Shown here: piece by piece, positions 31,058 through 42,058 of the stretch
How positions within the stretch are numbered: position 1 is the first letter of the stretch
Layout: each line of letters begins with the position of its first letter
Origin: Callorhinus ursinus
Taxonomy: Eukaryota; Chordata; Mammalia; Carnivora; Otariidae
Length of the DNA stretch: 64,000 nucleotides
NCBI RefSeq assembly: GCF_003265705.1
Contig: NW_020313057.1
Span: forward strand, 8,214,471-8,278,470
Reading direction: 5' to 3'
Made by a program: the position numbers and the translations under genes
The notes under the pieces: model-generated
Told to the model about the DNA's origin: nothing
The model's database searches: none
Seen by the model: the letters and a program-made list of their open reading frames with translations, nothing else

Positions 31058-34000
31058 TAGGGGTATAATAGTGTCTTTCTCAATGGCAAGTGATGTCATT
31101 TCTCAAATGAATTTCTCAAATGTCAAATGATGGTAAATATCATTTCATATGCTTATTTATATATCTTTTTTGGTGAGGTATTATCTGTTCACATCTTTTT
31201 TGTTTGTTTTTCCATTGAGTTTTATAAGTTCTTTGTTTATTTTGGATACAAGTCCTTCATCAGATATGAGTTTTCCAGAAGTTTCTAATTTAAAAGTCTA
31301 ATTTACCAATTTTTTTCTTTCATAGATTGTACTTTTTGTATCATATATTGAAAACTCATCATCAAACCCAAGATCACATGGATTTTCTTCCATGATTTCG
31401 TCTACAAGTTTTATAGTTTTGCATTTTACATATAAATCTGTGATATATTTTTATTTAAGTTTTGAAGAGTGCAAGGTCTGTGTCTAGGTTCCTTTATTTA
31501 TATATGGACACCTAATTGTTCTAGCACCATTTGCTGAAAATACTATCCTTTCTCTAGGGAATTTTTTTTGCCCCATTATCAAAGATCATTTGACAATGTT
31601 TGCATAATTATTTATGGACTTTCCTTTAATCTATGTGTCTATTCTTTCACCAATACCAAACTTTCTTGATTAATGTTGGTTTATAGTAAGTCTCGAAGTT
31701 GGGTAATGTGAGTCCTCCAACTTTAATTTCCTTCAGATTGTGTTGGCTATTCTGGGCTTTTTGCCTCTTGTTATAAACTTAAGAGATATCAAAATAGGTT
31801 GCTAGTATTTTTATTGGAATTGCATTGAATACATAGATCAAATTGGGAAGAATTAACATCTTAACAATATTGAGTCTTCCAACTCCTGAACGTGGAATAT
31901 CTTTCCATTTATCTGGACCTTTCTCTTGTCATCAGTGTTTTGTAGTTTCTTCATACAGATCTTGTGTGTATTTTCTTTGATTTATACCAAAGTATTCCAT
32001 TCTTTTAGTGCTATTATAAAGAGTATATTTTAAAATCCCAATTGTTTATTGCATAGACAATCTTGCTATTTGTCAATGAAGATAGTTTTATTTCTTCCTT
32101 TCCATTTTGTATAGACCTTATTGTTTTTCTTATTGTACTGGCTAGGGCTTCCAGTACAATGTTGTTTAGAAATGGGAGAGAGAACTTCCTTGCCTTTTTC
32201 TTTACCTTAGGGGAAAAGCATCTCACCATGAAGTAGTGTTAGCTACAGGTTTTTGGTAGATGTCTTTTTCAAGCTGAGAAAGTTTAACTTTATTTCTAGT
32301 TTGCTGAGAATTTATAATCAATAATATGTGTTGGGTTTTGTCAAATACTTTTTTAGCAGCAATTGATAGAATCATATGAGTTTTCCTCTTCAGCCTGTTG
32401 ATATGGTAGATTACATTGATTGATGTTCAAATGTTGAACCAATCTTGAATATTTGGAATAAATTCTACGTGATCACAGTATATAATTTTTTACATTATTG
32501 GATTCAACTTGCTAATATTTTATTAAAGGTTTCCATCTATGCTCGTGAGAGATATTAGTCTATCTTCTTGGTTAGCTTGGCTGGAGGTATATCAGGGGTT
32601 TATCAGAATTTTTTAAAAAATCATATTTAAAAAATCTTTTCAAAAATCAATTTCTCGTTTCTTTGGGTTTTTTTTAAATTATTTTTCTGTTTTCAATTTC
32701 ATTTATTTCTTCTCTAATTTTATTATATCCTTTCTCCTCCTCACTTTCAGCCTAAATGGCTCTTCTTCCTCTAATTTTCTCAGGTAAGAGCTAAGGTTAT
32801 TGATTTTTTAAGTCTTTCTTCTTTTCTTCTATAAATATTTAATGCCTAAATCTCTCTCTAAGCACTGCTATCACTGTTGCATTCACAAATTTTGCTGTTT
32901 TGTATTCATTTTTATTTAGTTAAAAATATTTTAAAATTTCTCTTGAGACTACTTCTTTTATCCATTGGTTATTTAGAGGCGTGCTTTTTAAAATTTTTAG
33001 ATATTTAGGGGTTTCTATCTATCTTTCTGTTATTAATTTCTAGTTTAATTCCATTGCAGTATGAGAACATACTCTGTATAATCTTGCATTTTATTAATGT
33101 CATTAAGGAGTACTATGCCCCAGAATATGGTCTGTCTAGGTGAATGATCCCATGGGAGCTTGAGAAGAATGTGTTTTCTGCTGTTTTGGATGGAAACATA
33201 TAAATATCAATTAGATCAAGTGATTGATCATCTACATTCTTCCCAATTTTTCTGCCTGTTTGATCTGTAAGTTATTGAAGGAGGAGAGTTGGAGGTCTCC
33301 AGCTATTAGAGTGGTTTGTCTATTTCTTCTAGTAGTTCTTGTTTGGCTTGTTCAGGTTTAAGATGCTATGTCTTTTTGGAAAATTGACGCCTTAATTACT
33401 AAGTAATTTCCTTCTTTATCCCTGATCATCTGAAGTCTGCTTTGTTGGCAATTAACATAGCTACTCCAGCTTCCTTTTGATTGGTGTTGGCCTGATACAT
33501 CTTTCTCCTTGCCTTCACATTTAACCTAAGTCTTTTTTAATTTAAAGTCAGTGGGTCTTGATTGATTTTTTAATGTACTCTGGCAATCTTTGTCTTGTAA
33601 TTGGTATATTTAGACCATTCACGTTTAAAGTGATTATTAATACAGTTGGATTAATAACTTATCATGTTCATATCTGTTTTTTTCATGTTGTATTTGTACT
33701 CCCCCCCTTCTCAGTCTTCCCTGGTTTAATTGAGCATTTTATAGGACTGCATCATATCTCCCTTCTTATGATATCAAATACACTTCTTGAAAGAATTTAG
33801 TGATTGCTCTAGAGTTTACAATTCAGCATTTTATCTAATCAAAGTCGACCTTCAAATAACACTACACTATTTCATGTGTAGAGACAGTGACTTATCACAG
33901 ACTCTTCCAATTTCCCATTCCTATCCCTTTCAACAGCCGTTTCCTTTATCCATGTGCTATAATCGCACAATACCTTGTTCCTATTATAACCTTAATTATC

Positions 34001-34110
34001 TTTCAGTTCAATTAAGAATAAAAAAGATGATTTTTTATTTTGCATTTATTTATCCTTTCTCTCTGCTCTTCTTTTATTCATCTAGATCCAAGTTTCTTAC
34101 CTAAATTACC
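31058..34110 (-). mobile_element. L1M, antisense, ORF2 remnant
   Basis: Reverse complement of the C-terminal two thirds of L1 ORF2 (endonuclease/reverse transcriptase protein). Plus-strand landmarks in order: AAGTTCTTTGTTTATTTTGG, CACCTAATTGTTCTAGCACC, GAATATCTTTCCATTTATCT, GATATTAGTCTATCTTCTTG, CATTGGTTATTTAGAGGCGT, GAGCTTGAGAAGAATGTGTT-like text, and GCTACTCCAGCTTCCTTTTG. Near 32585 about 350 bp of the consensus I recall appear to be missing. Beyond 33550 the match runs on to about 34110. No frame stays open for long. Confidence 0.9.
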
Positions 34111-35125
34111 TCTTTTTGCCCGAAGAACTTGACTTTGTGTTCAGTATTAGATCTCGACAGAGCCTATTAGAGGACCTGGCATTTTGCTAGTGCTCAATAA
34201 TTATTTTGTAACAACTGCACAACTCTGTTAGGTGAGAAAAATGTGTCATCACATGATGTTATTATCTATTTACCACTATCATTATCTGTCTATATCCAAC
34301 AGACTCGAATTTCCACAAAATAAGACCATATATCTGTATCTGTATATCTAAGTCACAATGTCAGGTACAGTGTCTGACACAACTCAGTAAGTGTCTGTTG
34401 AGCTGAATTATTGTTGCAATAGGAATATTAATATTATACATGCAAACGACCTTCTAATTATTACTTTGTGCATTGTAACTATTACATTAATATATCATTA
34501 ATATCATTTTAATTTGCTGAACGGCCCTCATGGAAAATAAGAGTTTGGGGTATTTGCCTCTAGTTGGGGGCTTCAACTGGAAACTAAGAGTAAGCATGAC
34601 TAGTAATAATTCTTTACATTTGCCTATTATTTGTAATCTTGTGAATGGTTCAGCACACATGGTCCCATTAAGATCCCACAAAAGCCATTTGCTTTTTCTC
34701 TCTCTCACAAGTATGTTTTATTATATGATTTACTTCTTCTCCTCTATAAATTTCAGCCTTTATTCCCACATGGAAAAAAAAATGAGAAATAAGTTGAGCC
34801 TATGCCAAAGTCTCATGATTTCATAGCACCTAGGGAACCCTGATTACAATAAGGGGCCATTATTAGCCCCGCATAACTATCCCTCCAAACATTAGAAATG
34901 ATATGAATAACTAAAGCTATCATGTAAAATATTTAAATTAAAAATTACAACTGAATTGCAAAAATTTTGATTAAAAAAATATTACCTGTTGCATAAGAAT
35001 GTTGCATGAGATTTGATATTCCTTGCAGGGCTTATCTGTCTCTTGGTTCTCTATGGAGTAAAAAACATCATCCATGAACAAATTTAATAATCCATGATTT
35101 AAATAAATGCCTACAAAGCTAGTAT
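34111..35125. other. Unassigned DNA with L2/MIR tail-like fragments
   Basis: No gene recognised. GACCTGGCATTTTGCTAGTG then CTCAATAATTATTTTG (34173-34209), and GTCAGGTACAGTGTCTGACA then AACTCAGTAAGTGTC (34360-34395), resemble L2/MIR 3' tails in sense orientation. The rest is AT-rich without identifiable content. Confidence 0.45.
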
Positions 35126-35222
35126 TAATATATATTTTAATATATTTATTTACATATATTTATTTTATATTTATACATTTTAATACATTTAGTATATTTT
35201 ATATAATAATATATATTGTAGC
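35126..35222. repeat. AT-rich low-complexity tract
   Basis: Almost pure A/T with TATTTA and ATATATT motifs. It is expected to melt easily and could fold into hairpins. No function can be read from it. Confidence 0.9.
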
Positions 35223-36089
35223 AATTTCTAAATAATCACCATGACCTAGAAATAATAATCACCCTTTTAAGTTCCTCAAGAAAGTTTATCTTCCTCAAAA
35301 TGAACAATTGATACTAAAGGACACTGTGTTTTTGTTTTTGTTTTTTCTAATCTAGTAACTTAGGTGTCATTGTAAGTCCAAAGCTTCTTGAAGGTTAAAG
35401 ATAGTACTTCTTTGGATGGCAGGGTCATCCCTGGTGGTATCCTAGATCCAGCCAAACTTAGGCTGAATTAATCATCTTCTTTCTGAAATACAAACAAGCA
35501 AGGAGATTTTTACTTTGTTATAGCCATGAAGCATATTAATGATGCTTCAGTATTGCAAATAGTGAACACTAATGATAACAAGAATAACCCAAAAATTAAA
35601 GGGAGATTTCAAAAGGTAACTAATCCTATGGTCAATATCCTTCTAATATGTTAACTAGAAGAAGGAAGAAAAAAAAATCTTGAGTAAACCCAAGAGATGA
35701 TTGCAAATGAGGAGATTATATACTCAAGACTAGAAAGTTAAAAACAGAAAAATTGCAGATGGATCTTGAGAGTTTAAGATGTAAAAGAAAATCAAATGAA
35801 TGAGATTTAATTTAGATAGACAAAATGCCTTTATTTAAGAAGAATAATGCCAACGGGATTTATAAATCAAGTGAATACCAATTAGAAGCCAAAATAGAAA
35901 AGAAAAACCACAGCAAAGTAGGGTTTTAATGTCAAAGGATATAACTAAAGATTTATAATTTGGAAAAATTCCACTTCTTTTGAATAACAGAGTAGACAGT
36001 TTTTGAAACAGGTTTTTATTCCTCATGTAAAAAGTAAAACATTAACATTTGAAAGGAGTACACTAACTGACTGTACTCACTTAGGACCG
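35223..36089. other. Unassigned DNA
   Basis: No gene or named repeat recognised. Only short frames lacking domains are present. Confidence 0.4.
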
Positions 36090-36300
36090 AGAATAATTCA
36101 GTTTAGTTCAGTAAATATGCATTAAGGGTTATTGAGTGCCAGGCATTGGGTTAGACACCAGGGGTTAAAGATTAATAAAATATGATCACCACCCTTGATG
36201 ACTTTAGAGTCTAGTTAGGAAAACGGAAAGATAATCAGATAATCCCAATAGATTATTATAAATATTAATTATATTATGTACACTAAGTGATATCAGAGTT
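36090..36300 (-). mobile_element. L2 3' portion, antisense
   Basis: TTCAGTAAATATGCATTAAG, TTATTGAGTGCCAGGCATTG, GACACCAGGGGTTAAAGATT, CACCCTTGATGACTTTAGAG, GTCTAGTTAGGAAAACGGAA and GATAATCAGATAATCCC follow the L2 3' end in reverse. A fairly clear copy. Confidence 0.8.
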
Positions 36301-36706
36301 CAGAGGATGTAACAAAGATGGGGCAACAGTGATTATAAATGTTAGGTTGGTTCACCTGGATCAAATATACCTCCTTAACATTTTCAAGGGTTCTCTTAAT
36401 TCCAGGTTTTATGAAACAAAGATTGTTGAGAAGAGCTATGAATAAACAGCAAGCAAAAAACCTATAAATGAAATGTAAACAAAGGCTAACCACTGAAACA
36501 TTGTAACTCGGAACAGACAACAAACTTCACAAATTATTTTCTCTTGTGTTAGTACAAAGTCTGTTTTAAATTGCTAGTCACATAGAGGTAGGAAAGAGCA
36601 AATGGAGGAAATTCCTGAATTACTTTAAGTGTGAAGTTAGGACTTCTGCATGTGACTAAGATGAAATAATTAAGACTCCACTTACCACCAACTGAGAACA
36701 ACTTAA
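36301..36706. other. Unassigned DNA
   Basis: No gene or named repeat recognised upstream of the young L1 insertion. Confidence 0.4.
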
Positions 36707-36720
36707 AAATGGAACGAATA
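36707..36720. repeat. Target-site duplication, left copy (L1 at 36721)
   Basis: AAATGGAACGAATA here matches 37031-37044 exactly. Confidence 0.93.
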
Positions 36721-37002
36721 AGAAGATAGCAGGAGGGGACTAATGAAGGGGGGAAAATCAGAGGGGGAGACGAACCACGAAAGACAATGGACTCTGAAAA
36801 ACAAACTGAGGGTTCTAGAGGAGGGGGTGGGGGGATGGGTTAGCCCCGTGATGGGTATTAAGGAGGGCACATTCTGCATGGAGCACTGGGTGTTATACGC
36901 AAACAATGAATCATGGAACACTACATCAAAAACTAATGATGTAATGTATGGTGATTAACATAACATAATAAAGAAAAACACATTTGACTTTAGTATGCAA
37001 AG

Positions 37003-37030
<28 letters not shown>
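36721..37030 (+). mobile_element. Young 5'-truncated L1 3' UTR with possible 3' transduction
   Basis: Sense-strand carnivore L1 3' UTR: AATCAGAGGGGGAGACGAAC, GGACTCTGAAAAACAAACTG, a G-rich tract (36821-36840), GGGTATTAAGGAGGGCAC, GAGCACTGGGTGTTATACGC and AACTAATGATGTAATGTATG. The AATAAA signal is at 36967-36972. About 30 non-L1 bases then follow, before a (CA)n run that ends at an exact 14-bp TSD. This extra segment may be a 3' transduction, with the poly-A tail decayed to (CA)n. It is highly similar to the antisense copy at 47405-47640. Confidence 0.95.
36821..36840 (+). other. G-rich tract in L1 3' UTR (G-quadruplex-prone)
   Basis: GAGGGGGTGGGGGGATGGGT holds three G runs, with a further GGG at 36809-36812. 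This fits a loose G4 pattern and matches the known poly-purine tract of mammalian L1 3' UTRs. Confidence 0.7.

Positions 37031-37031
<1 letters not shown>
37003..37031. repeat. (AC)n microsatellite at L1 tail
   Basis: Uninterrupted AC repeats where a poly-A tail would be expected, immediately before the right TSD. Confidence 0.95.
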
Positions 37032-37033
<2 letters not shown>

Positions 37034-37044
37034 TGGAACGAATA
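37031..37044. repeat. Target-site duplication, right copy (L1 at 36721)
   Basis: Exact copy of AAATGGAACGAATA at 36707-36720. Confidence 0.93.
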
Positions 37045-37639
37045 TATGAAATGACAGTTTTCCAAGACACTGGATCACAGGCAGTGGAGGAAGTGATCCA
37101 TGAGAGACTGGAAACAAAGTGAGCATTATAGCTGCTCCAGCTCGGGGCCTTCCTAGTCTCCTAGATGAGCAGGAAACCCAGGAGGATCCTGGTTGTCTCC
37201 TTGAGTCAGGGAGAATATTTACAGTACATTTCACAATGATTACCTTTCTCCTCCTGCTAGAGCCACGAGCATAGACTGTCATCATGAAAACCTAGTGGGG
37301 TTCCTAGGTTTCTAAAGGGGAAACTCACAAAAGTGAGGGTCCTTCCCCCCCGCAACAAGCCTACAGGCTTTCTCACTCTCAAGCTAATAGACAGCCTCTT
37401 AGTAATTTGTCAAAATTACCATTTAATTGCTCCTGTCATTATATGGCTACCGGTGCTTCTACTACCAATATACAGATCTCCACTAGGATGCTCTGGATTC
37501 ATCTGACACTCCAGATTTCCGCAAGGCAGTTTGTCCAGAGACCTCAGTTCTCTGCGGGGTCCAAGAAGCATCCTTGATTTTCAGTTTGTTCAGCTTTTTC
37601 TTCTGTTAAGTATGGGAGGGGTACTCCCGATCTCTCTAA
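37045..37639. other. Unassigned DNA, locally less AT-rich
   Basis: No gene recognised. The 119-codon minus-strand frame at 36926-37285 runs through the (AC)n tract and the L1 end, so it is not a gene. The patch at 37120-37210 is somewhat GC-richer. Confidence 0.4.
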
Positions 37640-38440
37640 TTATCAGAGCTGATACCAGAAGTCAGAAATTAACATATTAAAAATAAAATTTATAAAATAA
37701 TAAAAGATATGAAATATTTGGGGATAAACTTGACAATTTATAACATTATATACTAAAAACAATAAAACATTGCTGTATAAAATTAAAGAACCTTAAAATA
37801 TTAAAAGAGATACATCATATTCAGATGCCAGGAGATGCAATATTGTTTAGATTTCACTTCTCAACAAATTGACCCATAAATTCAATGCAATTACAATAAA
37901 AAAAAACCCCAGAAGTGTTTCTTTTTTTAATAGAAATTGACAAGCTAACTTTAAAATGCATAAGGTAATGCTCATAGCTTCGAATAGCCAAGACAACTTT
38001 GAAAATGAACGAAGTTGGAGGAATACTACTACTTAATTTCAAAACATATTTCAAAGCTACAGTAATCAAGATATTGTGCTACTGGGGTCAAGACAAACTG
38101 TGAGATCAGGGAACAGAATATGAGGTATGGCACAGAGCCCAGAAATAGACCCATCTATATAGGGACAACTGATTTTTGACAGCTATGTAAAGGCAATTCA
38201 GTGAGGAAAGAATAGTCTCTCAATAAAAATTTTGGAATCATTGAATACCTTTGTGCAAAATAAAACAAACAAACAAAAACACTTTAATCCATACTTTGAG
38301 CCATACGGGAAAGTTAACTCAAAATGGAACATAGATCTAAATTTAAAACCAAAAACTAAAAACCTCTAGGAGACAATATTTGTGACATTAAGTTAAGCAA
38401 AGTTATCTTAGATAAGACACAAAAACCTTAACTGTTTTTG
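37640..38440 (+). mobile_element. L1M ORF2 C-terminal fragment, sense
   Basis: Forward L1 ORF2 phrases in order: GAAATATTTGGGGATAAACT, AACAAATTGACCCATAAATT, CAATGCAATTACAATAAAAA, ATAGCCAAGACAACTTTGAA, GGAGGAATACTACTACTTAA, AGCTACAGTAATCAAGATAT, ATAGACCCATCTATATAGGG and GAGACAATATTTGTGACATT. It covers the region after the reverse transcriptase domain. Stops and frameshifts are frequent. Both ends are truncated. Confidence 0.92.
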
Positions 38441-39209
38441 GATTTAGTTAGGAAAATTATCCTTGAACTTAGTGCCATCTGGAAAACTCCTTTTAAAATA
38501 ACTTGTGAAGAATATATTAATACATCGTATATGGTTACAAAGGAAAACAAAAGTAATCACTTGTTTCAAATACATCATAACTTATAAAAAGGCCATACAT
38601 GTATGTAGGCACAAACTCTCAAACACAAACAAGCATAGCTTACAGAAAGATGCACTATCAACTAGCTCAGATGGCCATTGTAAAACAGACTTAGCATGAT
38701 TTCGATATAACATACAAATAATTGATTTTTTGTTTTACTTTTTATTTGAATGCTGTAACATTCAGAAAAAGAGAGAGAGAGCAACACAGACAGTAGTAGC
38801 TCTTTTGCCTTAGGTGATATTCATATTTTTTTAGAAGTATGATGTGCTGGGCTTTTGATTTGTCAACTGACTATATGCTATGATATTCTAGTTAATAAAT
38901 CAAACATTAATCTGGGTGTTGCTGTGAAAACATCTTCTAACTGCAATTGATGTTTATTGATTTTAAGTGAGGCAGATTATTTTAAATAAGCTGGGTGGGC
39001 CTGTCTAAATCAGTTGAAAGCCATAAGAGTTGTATTGAAGTTTCCCTGAGGAAGAATAAATTTCACTTGTGGATCTCAGCTTCAGCCTATACCTGGGTTC
39101 CAGCTCATCCTTCCTGACTACCTGCACTATGGGTTTTGGACTTACCTAGCCAACCCCTGCAACAGCACAAACCAATTCCTTGCAATAATTTTTTGAAGAA
39201 GAAGAAAAA
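38441..39209. other. Unassigned DNA
   Basis: No gene recognised. A short GA run lies at about 38769-38780. The start may include decayed L1 sequence. Confidence 0.4.
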
Positions 39210-39530
39210 CCATGCTTTTTTGTATTGTGGTAAAGGGTATATAATATAAAATACCATTTTAACTCTTTTTAGTATACAATTCAGTGGCATCAAGCACATT
39301 CACAATGTTGTGTAACCATCACCACCATCCCTCTCCAGAACTTTTCCTCATGTCAAACAGAAACTTTGTCTCTGTTAAACACTAACTCCCCACTAGCCCC
39401 CCTCCCCCAGCTAAGCTCTGTTCTACATTCTTCTCTATGAAGTTTGGCTATTCTACGTATCACATATAAGTGTGATCATGCAGTATTTGTCCTTTGGTGT
39501 CTGGCTTATTTCACTTAGCATAATGTGACA
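39210..39530 (-). mobile_element. L1M 3' end, antisense
   Basis: The plus strand reads AGTATACAATTCAGTGGCAT, CAAGCACATTCACAATGTTG, TGTAACCATCACCACCATCC, CAGAACTTTTCCTCATGTCA, GGCTATTCTACGTATCACAT and GTCTGGCTTATTTCACTTAG, the well-known reverse complement of an L1M 3' UTR. It is truncated after CATAATGTGAC. Confidence 0.93.
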
Positions 39531-40763
39531 AATCCCTTAATATGTATCGCCTACTGGTTTCACTTCTCAGGTAGAACCCTAACTGATACCTATAGAATAC
39601 TCATAAATAGACTAATTTGATCAAGACACAGCTTTCCCTGACCAGACCAGCCCATAACACTGTTTCTAGACAGAATCAGTGGCTCCCTCTTTGCCTCTCC
39701 ATATTCCTTATCGATATTGTTTTAATAGCAGTGATTGGTTTGTGTATTTCTCTTCCCCATTTGATTGTGAGCTTTTTAATCTTATTCATCCTTACTCTTC
39801 CAGCACCTAACAAATTCTTACTGAAAATTAATTAATTAACTAATACAAATTTTTATATTAAGTGAGTGACTCACCACAACAATATCGTCTCTCTCACGGG
39901 GGAATTTGACTTTTACTTTTCGCAAAGACTTGTCTTTGTATACAGCCTCCAAGATAATTGTTTGTTTCTATTTGGGACAATCATAATCTCAGTTTAAAAA
40001 GATCACTCAGAATTCAAATTATCTATGCTACTTGGCTACAGTTACTTAGCAATTCTGAACCGAAGCACACAGTGTTCTCAAAACACCTGTGTTAGCATTC
40101 ACTCCAAATATACACACAACCCCACACATTGCCAAGGACTTGCTACAACATAAATTCTAGAACATTCCTGTACTGATTCCAGGTCTCTATGTAATTTTTA
40201 CTTTGTTAATGGTAAATTTTGCCTTTGAACTTTGCCACAACAACTCCATCTGAAGTCTTCAAAAATATTTAGACAGGAGGTTGGGAAAGTGGAATAGCCC
40301 AGAGGCATTTTGTACCACCAAATAAACATGCTTCTTTTTGGACTTTTTATTTAATATTTGAAAGATGGCAAATAAGACATGCCGTGGAGCCACAACACAG
40401 GAACTAAACAGCAGCTTCACTTGCTGGATCTGCGACTGCCCATCAGGAAATATTTGTGCTCCTTAGTCCAGCTGCAGTTGAAATATTCCGGCTTGTTTAT
40501 TGATTGAAACTAAAAAACCTTTGACACAGGGCCTAGACAATCTTACTTATCAGGTTAATGTCTAGAGAAAACTAGGAGGAAAATTATATTTATAGTTAAT
40601 TTGCCTTTCTATGCCTCTTCTTAAGAACAAATAATGAAGAAAATCTGTCTTTACTGCATAGCCTAATGGCATTGCAAAGAAAAACAGCAGCAATAGAAAT
40701 CTTATACGCTTTATTTCCATTTCTCTTTTACTCAGACGCAATTCTTCCCATACGCATTTGTGT
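39531..40763. other. Unassigned DNA
   Basis: No gene recognised. The block at about 40360-40700 carries no repeat I know and reads as unique sequence, so it would be a reasonable place to test for cross-species conservation. Confidence 0.4.
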
Positions 40764-40765
40764 GT

Positions 40766-40799
<34 letters not shown>
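40764..40799. repeat. (TG)n microsatellite
   Basis: Dinucleotide TG repeats preceded by TGTGTACG. Likely polymorphic. Confidence 0.95.
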
Positions 40800-41241
40800 T
40801 TGCTGTGGTTTTACTGAATTGAGACACTTTTACAAATTCTCTGAAGTGAATGGTCACAGGGAAATCAATAGGAATTTTTTACATTGTATTTCAAAAAATA
40901 AAAATCCAGCAGAGTATATTTCTTGCAGAGCTTAGCTAAGAAAAGTTGGTCAGATCTCCCTTTGTAATCAATGTCACATGTGAAAATCTCTACATTATTG
41001 TAACTGCCCTACCAGCTCTTAACAGGAAAAATATCCAGAGTCATAAGCACTGAGTATCTCAAAAGGACGTCCGCAAGATTTCACTACCTTTTATAATTAA
41101 ATTTTGTCCCATTGCCGTTCAAAATAAGTCACAATTTTATTTATTTGAACTCATTGTAACTCACCATTAAAAAATGATGCCATTTCCATTTGTTCCTTTC
41201 ATAGAATGACAGTTGTCCTATGGAGACTCGTCTGGTTTCTA

Positions 41242-41244
<3 letters not shown>
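40800..41244. other. Unassigned DNA
   Basis: No gene or named repeat recognised. Confidence 0.4.
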
Positions 41245-41289
<45 letters not shown>

Positions 41290-41290
41290 T
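41245..41290. repeat. (TC)n microsatellite with T10 end
   Basis: A perfect polypyrimidine tract: (TC)n to 41280 followed by ten T. Mirror-like homopurine-homopyrimidine tracts can adopt triplex (H-DNA) structures. Confidence 0.95.
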
Positions 41291-41589
41291 GTCTATGAAA
41301 ATCTACAAATAACTCATGTTTACATTTTGGGGGTTTTTTGGTTGTTTTGGGGGGATTTTTTTGATATCACAATAGGGATTTATTTTTGTTGAGATCAGGA
41401 AAAGACTCATAGATATCTACAATCTAAAGTTGATGATGTTTTAAATGACCATGTCCTTATTCTCCTGAGTGATGTATAATTCTTATGATTTCCAGAGAGT
41501 CTAATTGTGCATCCTGAATGTCCTAACATTTATGTTCTGATTTATGAAGCAGAAATGTAAAATTATGTTCTTACTTTAAAGGGTATGCA

Positions 41590-41735
41590 TTGACAGCTTG
41601 TCAATGTTTGAACCGAGAAAACGTAGAACTCTCCAGTTACCACACCCACCAACCCACCAAGAAGCCAGGACAATTTGGCCTCATTGTGCCATTAGTTGAC
41701 AGAGCCATTACGTTCATTGGCGAACTGAAGAAAGG
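41590..41735 (+). other. Exon-like open patch, unproven
   Basis: A plus-strand frame stays open for 103 codons (41590-41901) and ACTG|GTAAGA at 41733-41742 resembles a splice donor. Upstream, TTCTTACTTTAAAG resembles a weak acceptor. The translated product shows no domain I know. No repeat was recognised here. It could be a non-coding or chance frame, and only transcript or conservation data would settle it. Confidence 0.2.
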
Positions 41736-41901
41736 GACTGGTAAGATTTCCGTCCTCCGGGACCTTATCAGTTCAAGTCAGAAAGCCATATATCAAAAGT
41801 GGAGGGTGCCTTCAAATACTTCATTATCAAAGAATGACTTTGGAACACAGAGTAAATTGACTTGCTACCGAATTCCTATCTGTAACCTTCTATTTAAATA
41901 G

Positions 41902-42021
41902 GTCTCACTGTGATAACAGTGACAACGAATATCAACAATTTGCCCTTTCTGATGTAATTTCTTTTTATTTTTTATTTTTCTCTTCTCCGATCTTTCTCCC
42001 CTTTGCCCAGGCATTTCTGTA
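41902..42021. other. Unassigned T-rich DNA
   Basis: No gene recognised; T-rich between the open patch and the CA repeat. Confidence 0.4.
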
Positions 42022-42058
42022 GCATGCGTGCACACACACACACACACACACACACACT
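42022..42058. repeat. GCATGCGTG-(CA)n microsatellite
   Basis: An alternating purine-pyrimidine tract of about 37 bases beginning GCATGCGTGCACAC. Such tracts are Z-DNA-prone. Confidence 0.93.

Noticed and set aside
36926..37285. 119-codon minus-strand open frame
   Set aside because: Runs through an L1 3' end and an (AC)n repeat, giving low-complexity residues.
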